A DNA stretch of 64,000 nt from Lentisalinibacter orientalis (GCF_040706535.1 NZ_JAPDRJ010000002.1:279161-343160), one strand, 5' to 3'; counted from the first letter of the stretch, positions 52,079 through 60,191 are shown. The notes: generated from the letters alone by a model not told the origin. Numbers and translations: made by a program.

Positions 52079-54439
52079 ATGCAACCACGACAGAAAACCA
52101 GGTTTCGCGTGCTCCGCGACCGCCTTTACACGACGGTGCTGGCCGCGGGACTGCTGGCCACGGCCGGCACCGCGATCGCGCAGGAGCTCGAGGAGATCGT
52201 CGTCACGGCGCAGAAACGCGAGGTGGGCCTGCAGACGGCCCCGGTGGCCATCACGGCCTACTCCGGCGCGAATCTGGAGGAGAACAAGATCTATGACGTG
52301 ATGGATCTCGCCAACAGCGTGCCGGCGTTCTCGCTGACCATGAATACGCCGCTCGACCTCGAGCTGAACATCCGCGGCGTGACCAACACCCGGCTGGACT
52401 CGCCGACGGCGGATCCCTCGGTCGGCCTGTTCCTCGACGAGGTCTACATCGGCCGCACCGGCGGGCTGAACACCGACTTCTTCGATCTGGAGCGCATCGA
52501 GGTCATCCGCGGACCCCAGGGCGTGCTGCTCGGCAAGAACGTGGTGGGCGGTGCGCTCAGCATCATCACCGCGGCACCGCAGTTCGAGCCCTCGGGCCGC
52601 ATCCTGGTGTCGGCGGGCAACTACAACGCCCTGCATACCACCGGCTATGTCACGGGGCCGCTGGCGGATCGCTGGGCCGGCCGCATCTCGTTCCAGACCC
52701 GTGACCGGGACGGCTACGCCCACGACGTGCTGCACGACCGGGAGCTGGAGAACCTCACGTCCCGGCAGCTCCGTGCCCAGCTGCTCTACGACAACGACAG
52801 CGACCTGCGGGCCCGGCTCTCGCTCGACTACAACGACGACTGGACCAACGGCATCAACGTGGTCGCCGAGGCGGGCGGGCCGAACGGTTTCCGGCCGTGG
52901 AGCACGCTGCGCGATTTCCTCGGCCTGACGGACATCCGCCAGAGCACGCCCGAGGACAACCTCTATGCCGGCGAGCAGTGGGAGCAGAACAATCACATGA
53001 GCCGGGAAGGCATCGGCCTCATGCTGAACGTCGAGAAGGACTTCGACGGCTTCTCCCTCACGTCGATCACCGGTTACCGGGACGCGCAGTCCAAGCAGCT
53101 CTATGACCAGACGGGCGCCGGGCCGGACGTGTTCGACCAGGTGGCGGACTTCGCGGACTACGCGGCCTACGTGGCGAACCGCTTCCCGGACCCCACCGAT
53201 CCACGCTCGCTGGGTGCCGTTCTGCTTTTCTCCTCACCGGTGAACGAGCAGGCCGACATCATGCAGTTCAGCCAGGAGTTCCGTCTGACCTCGACGACCG
53301 AGGGCCGCTGGGACTGGATCGCCGGCGTCTACTTCAAGCACGACGAGATCGACAAGTTCGACCGCTTCTTCGGCGAGAACATCACCGGCGCACTGCCCAC
53401 CCTCAGCGGCGAGAGCCACTGGATCAACGACGGCGAGATGGACTCCATGGCGGCGTTCGGCCAGATCGGCTTCGATATCACCGACACCCTGAAACTCTCC
53501 GTCGGCGTGCGCTGGACGAAGGACGAGAAGGAAGGCACGGTACAGGGCATCGCGGTGGCCACCGGCGACCGCTTCAATCCCGGCGACACGGTGCCGCTGA
53601 CGCCCCTGGGCGCCACCTTCGTCGAGGGCGGCGGCTTTACCACCGACTACGGCGACGACTGGAGCAAGGTCACGCCCCAGGCCATCCTCGAATGGCAGGC
53701 GACCGACACCCTGTTCCTGTACGCCAGTATCGCGGACGGCTTCAAGGGCGGCGGCTACGAGGACACGCCCGCGAACCCGGCCGCGGCCACCTTCGCCTTC
53801 GACCCGGAGGAGGTCACCAACTACGAGGTGGGCTTCAAGACCGACTTCGCCGAGGGCCGCGCACGGCTGAACGCGTCGTTCTTCTTCATGGACTACACGG
53901 ACCTGCAGGTGCAGCAGACCAACGAGGACTGCCTCTGCAACCTGACGGACAACGCGTCCGACGCCGAGATCAAGGGCGTGGAAGCCGAGTTCCAGTACAC
54001 GCCGGTCGACGGACTGCTGCTGTACGCCTCGGGCTCGTTCGTGGATACGGAGTACATCGAGTTCATCGAGTCGAGCGGTTTCGACAGCTCCGGCAACCAG
54101 CTGCAGCGCACGCCCGAGCTGCAGTACAACGTGGGCTTCGACTACACGCCGGTCAACGCTGCCGGCTGGGCGAGCAACCTCACCTTCCGCCTGAACTACA
54201 CCTATCAGGACGAGCTCTACTGGCAACCGGCCAACCTCAACCAGGAGGATGGCTACGGCCTGGTGGACGGGCGCATCAGCTACGCGCCGATGGACGGCAA
54301 CTGGAGCTTCGGCGTCTGGGGCAAGAACCTGGCGGACGAGGAATACCGCACCAACATCATCCCCTTCTTCGGCGAAGAGGTCGGACAGTACGGGGCGCCC
54401 CGTACCTACGGCGTCGATTTCGCCTATAATTTCAACTAA
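52079..54439 (+). CDS. TonB-dependent outer-membrane receptor
   Basis: A 786-residue outer-membrane receptor. The signal peptide ends at AIA/QELEE, followed by a TonB-box-like EEIVVTAQKRE. The plug includes IEVIRGPQGVLLGKNVVGGALSI and the 22-strand barrel ends YGVDFAYNFN. ATG 52079 has GGGGGAG upstream. The sequence resembles the many receptors used for organic substrates rather than siderophores in oligotrophic proteobacteria. The ligand is unknown; its place in the catabolic region suggests a hydrophobic carbon source. Confidence 0.94.
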   Translation: MQPRQKTRFRVLRDRLYTTVLAAGLLATAGTAIAQELEEIVVTAQKREVGLQTAPVAITAYSGANLEENKIYDVMDLANSVPAFSLTMNTPLDLELNIRGVTNTRLDSPTADPSVGLFLDEVYIGRTGGLNTDFFDLERIEVIRGPQGVLLGKNVVGGALSIITAAPQFEPSGRILVSAGNYNALHTTGYVTGPLADRWAGRISFQTRDRDGYAHDVLHDRELENLTSRQLRAQLLYDNDSDLRARLSLDYNDDWTNGINVVAEAGGPNGFRPWSTLRDFLGLTDIRQSTPEDNLYAGEQWEQNNHMSREGIGLMLNVEKDFDGFSLTSITGYRDAQSKQLYDQTGAGPDVFDQVADFADYAAYVANRFPDPTDPRSLGAVLLFSSPVNEQADIMQFSQEFRLTSTTEGRWDWIAGVYFKHDEIDKFDRFFGENITGALPTLSGESHWINDGEMDSMAAFGQIGFDITDTLKLSVGVRWTKDEKEGTVQGIAVATGDRFNPGDTVPLTPLGATFVEGGGFTTDYGDDWSKVTPQAILEWQATDTLFLYASIADGFKGGGYEDTPANPAAATFAFDPEEVTNYEVGFKTDFAEGRARLNASFFFMDYTDLQVQQTNEDCLCNLTDNASDAEIKGVEAEFQYTPVDGLLLYASGSFVDTEYIEFIESSGFDSSGNQLQRTPELQYNVGFDYTPVNAAGWASNLTFRLNYTYQDELYWQPANLNQEDGYGLVDGRISYAPMDGNWSFGVWGKNLADEEYRTNIIPFFGEEVGQYGAPRTYGVDFAYNFN

Positions 54440-54480
54440 CAGGGGAGCGCCGGGCGCGATGCCCCGGCCACTGACGGAAG

Positions 54481-54515
54481 GGCGGCACGTGTCATGCGTG
54501 CCGCCTTTTCTTTTT
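54481..54515 (+). terminator. Rho-independent terminator of the TonB receptor gene
   Basis: GGCGGCACG (54481-54489), a 7-nt loop and CGTGCCGCC (54497-54505) form a perfect 9-bp stem followed by TTTTCTTTTT (54506-54515). This is the clearest intrinsic terminator of the window, 42 nt after the stop codon. Next comes GGGTC/GGGGTC/GGGGTC, a short repeat. Confidence 0.92.
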
Positions 54516-54529
54516 GGGTCGGGGTCGGG

Positions 54530-54552
54530 GTCGGGCCTGAAGGCCCTCCTAC
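54530..54552. repeat. single REP-like element
   Basis: One copy of the GGCCTGAAGGCC-core element in the same orientation as 43558-43581. Its CTAC end gives the TAG stop (54549-54551, minus strand) of the acyltransferase gene. Confidence 0.85.
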
Positions 54553-56291
54553 AGGTTGGCGAGGTGTTCCAGGCGGCGGTAGAGGTCGGCCAGCCGCACG
54601 TCGAATTCGCGTCGGCGCCTTTCCACCTCACCGTCGCCGTCGCCGTCACCGATCAGCCCCCGGTTGCGGACCAGCAGCAGACCGCCGGCCACGAGCGCGC
54701 GGGAGGCGGAATCCGCCCATAGGATGTCGCGGCGGTCGGCCATGCGGCGGCCGAGGCCCAGGCAGGTCTCGACCAGCGCGTCGTCGCCCGGGTCGGGGTC
54801 CGCGGCGCCGCTCAGGAGCGCCCGGGCGACCACCCGATAGGCCTCCACATAAGGGCGCAGCACCGCCTGGGCGACGCACAGCGGCTTGCGCGCGACCAGC
54901 TCGGCGATGCCCGCGCCGCCCGCCTCCAGCCGGCTCTGCCAGTCCGGCGCGAGTGCGTGCAGTTCCGCCCGCACCGCCGCCCGATACTCGGGGCGGCGGG
55001 CGAAGAAGAACTCCATCTTGAACAGGTCCCGCAACCGGTCGATCTCGTGCTCGAATACCCGCCGCGGCTCCGCCCCGCCGGCCTCGGCGGCGCGCAGCAG
55101 CGCAAGCTCGACGAAGGCGGCGATCACGAAGTGATGGGCGGCCATGTTGCTGTAGTACAGCGCAGCCAGGTGCCGCTCGCGCGGCACCGTCAGCCGGCCG
55201 GTCGATTCAGCCACCATCCCGGTGGCGGCCAGCTCCGCCACCACCCGTTCGAGCTCGGCATCCGGTTCGCCGGGCAACGCTTTCACCGCCTCCGGGTCGT
55301 GGCGCTGCACGTGCCCGAAGAGGGCGATCACGTCGTCGCGCAGCCGCGCGCGGCCGAGCCCCTCCTCGCAGAGCAGCGCCATCATGACCAGCGAGACGGT
55401 GGTGGGCGGCGTCACCCGGTTGATCCGGTAGCAGACCTCGAACGCCAGCTTCTGCACCTCCACCGACTCCGCGCTCGCCGACGCCAGGGCGGGCGCGTCC
55501 GGCGTATCGTGCAGGGAGACGGGCTCGCCTAAGCGGACGTAGATGCGCCCGAGGGGCTGCCTGAGGCCGCGGATGTAGCGCAGGAACCAGGACAGCGACT
55601 CCGGCGACTTGCCCGAGCCCGTCTGCTGCGCCGTCATCTCCGGGACGTCGGGAATCTGGTCGTAGGCGATGGAAACGGGCAGATACCGGACCGGGTCTCC
55701 GTCGAGTTCGCGGCTCGCCTCCACCACGTACTTGAGCAGGCCGAGCTTCGGCATGACGAGCTTGCCCGTGCGGGATCGCGTTCCCTCGATCGCCCACATG
55801 AACGAGGCGCCCGCCGAGAGCAGATCGCCGATGGCGGTCTTCAGCGCCGCCCGGTACACGGGGTTGTCGCGGATGCCGCGCCGGATGAAGATGCCGCCCG
55901 CCCGCCGGGAGAGCCAGCCGAGCCCCAGGAAGTCCATGTTGATGCCGCCGAAGACGTAAGGCGTGTCGATGCCGCGCTCGTGCAGGGCATGATAGAGCGC
56001 GAAGATGTCCAGATAGGTCTTGTGGGTGATCAGATAGACCACCGGGCCGCGCCGCGCCAGCTCCGCGACGCGGGCGAACTCCCCGTCGTCGCAGACGATG
56101 TCCCGCGCATAGCCGCGCCGGCAGATGAACCGGCTCAGCGCCGCGAACAGGCCCACGCCCGTGCCGCTGCGCCGGCTGTCCAGTTCCGCCAGATAGCCCT
56201 CGGCCTCCCCGGCCAACCGGGCCGGATCGCGGCCGATCGTCGGCGCCAGCTCCCGCAGCGCCTGCTCGAGCCGCTGGCGGGAACGCGTCAC
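54549..56291 (-). CDS. glycerol-3-phosphate acyltransferase (PlsB-like)
   Basis: A 580-residue GPAT, the first step of phospholipid synthesis. The acyltransferase blocks are in order: HKTYLDIF (HxxxxD, near 98), GGIFIRR, EGTRSRTGK and LPVSIAYD. It is shorter than E. coli PlsB (807 residues), lacking much of the N-terminal region. The GTG start (56291) overlaps the zinc-finger gene stop as GTGA. Membrane-associated; a second copy elsewhere in the genome cannot be ruled out. Confidence 0.88.
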   Translation of the reverse strand: MTRSRQRLEQALRELAPTIGRDPARLAGEAEGYLAELDSRRSGTGVGLFAALSRFICRRGYARDIVCDDGEFARVAELARRGPVVYLITHKTYLDIFALYHALHERGIDTPYVFGGINMDFLGLGWLSRRAGGIFIRRGIRDNPVYRAALKTAIGDLLSAGASFMWAIEGTRSRTGKLVMPKLGLLKYVVEASRELDGDPVRYLPVSIAYDQIPDVPEMTAQQTGSGKSPESLSWFLRYIRGLRQPLGRIYVRLGEPVSLHDTPDAPALASASAESVEVQKLAFEVCYRINRVTPPTTVSLVMMALLCEEGLGRARLRDDVIALFGHVQRHDPEAVKALPGEPDAELERVVAELAATGMVAESTGRLTVPRERHLAALYYSNMAAHHFVIAAFVELALLRAAEAGGAEPRRVFEHEIDRLRDLFKMEFFFARRPEYRAAVRAELHALAPDWQSRLEAGGAGIAELVARKPLCVAQAVLRPYVEAYRVVARALLSGAADPDPGDDALVETCLGLGRRMADRRDILWADSASRALVAGGLLLVRNRGLIGDGDGDGEVERRRREFDVRLADLYRRLEHLANL

Positions 56292-56554
56292 CGCAGCTGG
56301 CTGTCCTTGCTGCCGCGGCGGTTGTAGAGGGCTTCGCCCCGCCCTTTCTCGTCCAGCTCGGCCTGGCAGCCGAGGCAGCGGCGCACGCCGGGGACGGCCT
56401 CGCGCCGCGCGGCCGGGATCTCGTCGCCGCATTCCTCGCAATGGGTCAGGGAAGGGCCCCGGGGCAACCGGCCACGGGCGCGTTGCACGGCGTCTTCGAC
56501 GCTGGCATCTATCTGTTCCTGGACGGCCCCGTCGCGGGCCCAGCCACCGGCCAT
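56288..56554 (-). CDS. TraR/DksA-type zinc-finger protein
   Basis: An 88-residue small protein with the C4 zinc finger CEEC (about 39-42) and CLGC (about 60-63) and the DksA/TraR C-terminal pattern DEIPAARREAVPGVRRCLGCQ. Such proteins enter the RNA polymerase secondary channel and modify transcription. Coupled to the acyltransferase by GTGA, which links a stress-response type factor to lipid synthesis. Confidence 0.9.
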   Translation of the reverse strand: MAGGWARDGAVQEQIDASVEDAVQRARGRLPRGPSLTHCEECGDEIPAARREAVPGVRRCLGCQAELDEKGRGEALYNRRGSKDSQLR

Positions 56555-56602
56555 GGCATCCTCCGATTAGGGGTCTGCGCCAATGGGGACGAGCATAGCA
56601 AA

Positions 56603-57172
56603 TCAGCACGCGCTTCGGCCGTCGCCCGGAAAAGCGATCGCGAACGCCTCGGGTTCCAGGGCGCTCGCATTGGCGACGAAACTGACGGTATGGTAGTTGC
56701 CGCACAGTGCAAGAATCTCGAGTTGCTGCTCGCGGTCCCAGAGTTCGCGGAACGCATCGAGCGTGGCCGGGTCCGGACGGCCGTCGGCGCAGAGTCCGTC
56801 GACCACCCGCAGCAGAACCGCCTCGGCGTCCGTCCAGCAAGGAGCGTCGGGCGGCGACAGCCGGGTCGCCCGGATCTGCTCCGGGCCCAGCGCCGCCGCG
56901 GCGCCGAATGCGGCGGCGTGCACGCCCCACTCGTACTCGCAATTGCGTTGCGCGCAGGTGCGCAGAATCACGAGTTCACGTTCCCTGAGCGACAGCGGAC
57001 CGTCCCGATCCAGCAGGTTCACCACACCCTTGCCCCGCAGGAAGCGCAGGCTGTTGGCGAACACGCGGAATAACTTCAGGACGTAGCCGTCCCGCTTCGG
57101 GTACGACTCGAACGCGGCGGCCACGTCCTCCGGCCACGGCGACTCCACGGGGGCGAGAACCTCTCTCATCAT
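56603..57172 (-). CDS. carboxymuconolactone decarboxylase family protein
   Basis: A 189-residue AhpD-fold protein with the family motif NCEYEWGVHAAAFG (Cys and His ligands); it lacks the AhpD CxxC. Two ATG codons are possible (57172 or 57169) after AGGAG. It is divergent from an HxlR regulator and lies in its operators, so it is the likely target gene. It may act as a decarboxylase/isomerase or an alkylhydroperoxidase-type protein. Confidence 0.88.
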   Translation of the reverse strand: MMREVLAPVESPWPEDVAAAFESYPKRDGYVLKLFRVFANSLRFLRGKGVVNLLDRDGPLSLRERELVILRTCAQRNCEYEWGVHAAAFGAAAALGPEQIRATRLSPPDAPCWTDAEAVLLRVVDGLCADGRPDPATLDAFRELWDREQQLEILALCGNYHTVSFVANASALEPEAFAIAFPGDGRSAC

Positions 57173-57181
57173 GCGGCTCCT

Positions 57182-57226
57182 GTGCTACAGTATTTGTAGC
57201 ACAGCTTACTGCTACAGAAACTGTAG
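57182..57226. promoter_or_regulatory. two palindromic operators for the HxlR regulator
   Basis: Site 1 is a perfect inverted repeat GTGCTACA-N5-TGTAGCAC (57182-57202). Site 2 is CTACAG-AAA-CTGTAG (57212-57226). Their centres are 27 nt apart, and the shared half-site is CTACA/TGTAG. They fill the 61-nt space between the divergent genes, so the HxlR protein likely controls both genes. Confidence 0.8.
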
Positions 57227-57233
57227 TGTCAAC

Positions 57234-57554
57234 ATGACTACGAATACAGGCGACAAGAGCCGCGGGTCAGCCCGACGGCCCATCATGGCGCTCCTGGACC
57301 TGCTGGGCCGGCGCTGGACCCTCCGCATACTCTGGGAGCTTCGCGACGAGCGGCTGTCTTTCCGGCAGCTGCGCGAGCGGTGCGACAACGTCTCGCCGAC
57401 CAGTCTCAACCGCAGACTCCGCGAACTGCGCGAGGCCGGCCTCGTGGACCTGGAGAACGAGGGTTACGGTTATACGCAGCGGGGCCGCGAATTGGGCGAG
57501 CGCCTGATGGACCTCAGCGAGTGGTCGCGGGCGTGGCACGCCGAACGCACCTGA
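57234..57554 (+). CDS. HxlR-family winged-helix transcriptional regulator
   Basis: A 106-residue regulator from ATG 57234. The winged-helix DNA-binding domain is complete: LLGRRWTLRILWEL, LSFRQLRERCDNVSPTSLNRRLREL and GYTQRGRELGERL. HxlR proteins commonly sense aldehydes or quinones through a Cys; here one Cys lies in RERCDNVS. Divergent from the carboxymuconolactone decarboxylase, with operators in between. Confidence 0.92.
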   Translation: MTTNTGDKSRGSARRPIMALLDLLGRRWTLRILWELRDERLSFRQLRERCDNVSPTSLNRRLRELREAGLVDLENEGYGYTQRGRELGERLMDLSEWSRAWHAERT

Positions 57555-57567
57555 CGGCCGCGCGGGG

Positions 57568-58938
57568 CTAGCCCTGCGGCACCTCCGCGCGCTGCCGGCT
57601 GGCCCGATAGGGCCGCAGCGCCAGGTAGCTCAGGAGAACACCCACCGGTATCACCGTGGCGCTCACCACGGCCATCGAGTACCGGAGCTTCATCGGGTCG
57701 TCGAAGCCGAAGTCCGTCACCAGCGCCACGAGGGTGGGACCGAAGCCGAGCGCGATCAGGTTGCCTACCAGGAAGTACAGCGCCGTCATCTGGGCGCGCA
57801 GGGGATTGGGCGTGATCACCTGCAGTGCGGCGGCGGGCAGACCCTGGGGGAAGGCCAGCAAGAAGCTGGTCACTGCCAGGCAGGCCAGCGCGAGGCCGCC
57901 GTTCGGCATCAGCGGCGTCGCCACCGCGAACGGTACCGTGATCACACCGCCATAGAAGGCCGCGCGCAGGATGGCGTCGCGGCGTCCCCGCCGCTCCAGC
58001 CAGTCGGCCACGTAACCGCCCGCGTAGACGCCCGCCGTGCCGAGCACGAACATGATGCCGCCGTAGGCGAGTCCTATCGTGGAGGCTTCCCAGCCCCAGG
58101 TGCGGATGAACAGGGTCGGCGTCCAGACCATGTAGCCCGCGATGGCGATGCCGATCATCGAGAAGGCGAGGAAGTGGAACGCCACCGTGAGGGCGTTCAC
58201 CTTCAGGAAGGCCAGCAGCACCGGCAGCGAACTCGCATTCCCTTCCTGCGGCACGCCTGCCGCCTTCAGACCGCGGCGCACCGGTTCCCGGATCGTCAGC
58301 ACGAGCAGGAATATCGGCAGGCCGAGGACGCCGACGAAAAAGAACGTCATCTGCCAGGGACGGACGTCGCCCAGCACCGGCATCGTCACCACGCCGGCGT
58401 TCATCACCATGCGCACGACGATGCCGCCGATGATCATCGCCAGTCCCGCGCCGAAATAGACGCCCATGGAATAGACGCTGAAGGCACGGGCGAGCTTATG
58501 CTTCGGGAAGTAGTCCGCCATGATCGAGAAGGCGGCCGGCGACAGCGTGGCCTCGCCGACGCCCACCCCGACCCGGGCGGCGAACAGCTGCCAGAAGTTG
58601 CGCGCCGCGCCGCACAGCGCCGTCATCGCACTCCAGAAGGCGACGCCGAAGGCGATGATGACCTTGCGGTTCTTCTGATCGGCGAGCCGCGCGATCGGCA
58701 CGCCCATCAGCGTGTAGAAGATGGAGAAGGCGAGGCCGGCGAGCAGGCTCACCTGGGTATCGCTGATGGCGAGATCCGCCCGGATCGGCTCGATGAGCAG
58801 GCTCAGGATCTGGCGGTCGATGAAGGAGTTGGTGTAGGCGAGCATGAGCACGCCGACCACGTACCAGGAGTAGACCGGATTCGGCCATTCGCCGTCTTCG
58901 TCGTGAGCGTCCGCGCCGACGGTCTGCGTCTGCTGCAT
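57568..58938 (-). CDS. MFS transporter (spinster/hexuronate-like)
   Basis: A 456-residue transporter with 12 helices. Markers: DRQILSLLIEPIRADL in helix I, FYTLMGVPIARLADQKNR (motif A) and GVGVGEATLSPAAFSI (helix IV). This subgroup is frequent in catabolic clusters of steroid- or terpene-using proteobacteria. It converges on the HxlR gene with 13 nt between stops. The promoter region on the right is shared with the LEH-like secreted protein. Confidence 0.9.
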   Translation of the reverse strand: MQQTQTVGADAHDEDGEWPNPVYSWYVVGVLMLAYTNSFIDRQILSLLIEPIRADLAISDTQVSLLAGLAFSIFYTLMGVPIARLADQKNRKVIIAFGVAFWSAMTALCGAARNFWQLFAARVGVGVGEATLSPAAFSIMADYFPKHKLARAFSVYSMGVYFGAGLAMIIGGIVVRMVMNAGVVTMPVLGDVRPWQMTFFFVGVLGLPIFLLVLTIREPVRRGLKAAGVPQEGNASSLPVLLAFLKVNALTVAFHFLAFSMIGIAIAGYMVWTPTLFIRTWGWEASTIGLAYGGIMFVLGTAGVYAGGYVADWLERRGRRDAILRAAFYGGVITVPFAVATPLMPNGGLALACLAVTSFLLAFPQGLPAAALQVITPNPLRAQMTALYFLVGNLIALGFGPTLVALVTDFGFDDPMKLRYSMAVVSATVIPVGVLLSYLALRPYRASRQRAEVPQG

Positions 58939-59019
58939 GCGTTCTCTCCCCCGCTGCTGCCCGGTTGCGGCACCCGCGCACCCCGCCGGTGACCGGATTG
59001 CCTGCGACCGACGGCTAGC

Positions 59020-59047
59020 TTAGACTGTCCTAGTCTAATTACGCAAG
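59020..59047 (+). promoter_or_regulatory. TetR-type palindrome overlapping shared element, copy 5
   Basis: TTAGACT-N5-AGTCTAA is a perfect inverted repeat (59020-59038) in the divergent promoter of the MFS and the secreted LEH-like gene. It overlaps the shared core AGTC-TAATTAC-GCAAG (59032-59047), which lies 71 nt before the 59119 start. Confidence 0.6.
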
Positions 59048-59118
59048 TTTGTGCTTCCGCCCGGCTCCGGCGTATCGGGCGGGCACGTGAGATTCACTTT
59101 CAGGGGGAGACTCGTCCT

Positions 59119-59580
59119 ATGAGAATGCACGTTCTACTGCTGTCGCTGCTGCTTGTTCCGCTGGCCCCGCAGGCAGACGATCATGCCGGCACCGACCCTG
59201 TCGAAGCCGAAGCGGAGGCGGTCGCGATGAAGATGGTCGACGCCTGGAACACCATGGAATGGGATCGCATGATCGGCCTCTTCGCCGAGGACGCCGTGTT
59301 CCAGAGCATGATGAAGGAACCGGTGGTCGGCCGCGAGACCATCCGCCCGCGCTTCCTCGCGCTGGTGGACGGGATAGAGCGCATCGAGCTGCAGATCCGC
59401 AATATGGCGATCAACGGCAACGTCGTGTTCCTCGAGCGGGTCGACGACTTCGTCTACAAGGGCAAGCATTCGCGTATCCCCGTCGTCGGCGTGCTGGAGA
59501 TCGCCGACGGCGAGGTGCAGGCGTGGCGCGACTACTACGACTGGGCGCAGCTCGAGGAGGCGCTGACGGTGGAGGAATAG
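59119..59580 (+). CDS. exported limonene-1,2-epoxide-hydrolase-like protein E
   Basis: A 153-residue NTF2-fold protein with a likely signal peptide (MRMHVLLLSLLLVPLAPQA). The LEH catalytic pattern Arg-x-Asp ... Asp is present in FLERVDDFVY and AWRDYYDWAQLEEAL, so it is the most credible epoxide hydrolase among its paralogues. Known LEHs are cytoplasmic, so export is unusual. It is divergent from the MFS transporter. Confidence 0.86.
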   Translation: MRMHVLLLSLLLVPLAPQADDHAGTDPVEAEAEAVAMKMVDAWNTMEWDRMIGLFAEDAVFQSMMKEPVVGRETIRPRFLALVDGIERIELQIRNMAINGNVVFLERVDDFVYKGKHSRIPVVGVLEIADGEVQAWRDYYDWAQLEEALTVEE

Positions 59581-59661
59581 TCCGCCTCAGCCGGCTTTCT
59601 CCGCACTCCCCTGGCCGCCGTAGCCGCCGTAGCCGCTTCGGGGGGCCATTTCAGAGACCTT

Positions 59662-60153
59662 TCAAGAGGCCTCTTCGGGGGCGTCCTCGTGGACTATCGT
59701 CTCGCCGCGGGACGTGTGCTCGTGTTCGATCTCCCAGGCCCCGTCGGCCGTCTTCTCCAGCACGTGGGTGAAGGCGCCCCGGATCGTCTCGTGGGGGAAT
59801 ACGTGCTCGAACGAGCCCGTGGCCACGGCCACGTCGTCGGTCAGCAGCCGGACCTCCATCTTGTCGATGGTGAACTTGCCCATGCGGTGCTCGTCCGGCC
59901 AGTTCTCGCGGAACACGCGGTTCACGGCGTCCCAGCCGGCCAGCCAGCCCTTGCCGTAGACGAGTCGCATGTCGTCGCCCTTGCCGTAGGCATCCAGATA
60001 GGCGGTCATATCGGCTGCGTTCCAGTCCTGCTGCAATCCGCGGATGACGGCCTCCACCGCATCCTCCTCCGCCCCGCCGTGCGCGGGGCCGGCAAGCGCG
60101 CAGGCGAGGACCAGTACTATGGCGGCTAAACCCGGGGTCCTGTGATCGAACAT
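59662..60153 (-). CDS. exported SnoaL/DUF4440-like protein F
   Basis: A 163-residue protein with a signal peptide (TPGLAAIVLVLACALAG/PAHG) and an NTF2-fold domain: AVIRGLQQDWNAADMTAYLDAY, DVAVATGSFEHVF and WEIEHEHTS. ATG 60153 is chosen because AGGAG lies 6-7 nt before it; the in-frame ATG at 60159 is too close to that site. Function unknown. Confidence 0.85.
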   Translation of the reverse strand: MFDHRTPGLAAIVLVLACALAGPAHGGAEEDAVEAVIRGLQQDWNAADMTAYLDAYGKGDDMRLVYGKGWLAGWDAVNRVFRENWPDEHRMGKFTIDKMEVRLLTDDVAVATGSFEHVFPHETIRGAFTHVLEKTADGAWEIEHEHTSRGETIVHEDAPEEAS

Positions 60154-60191
60154 CGGCATCTCCTGTTCCCGCAAAGGGATGGTGGTGCTAT

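Noticed and set aside
59590..59650. Repeat GCCGCCGTAGCCGCCGTAGCC as a regulatory array
   Set aside because: Only short imperfect GC-rich repeats next to a gene end; no symmetry and no copies elsewhere noted.
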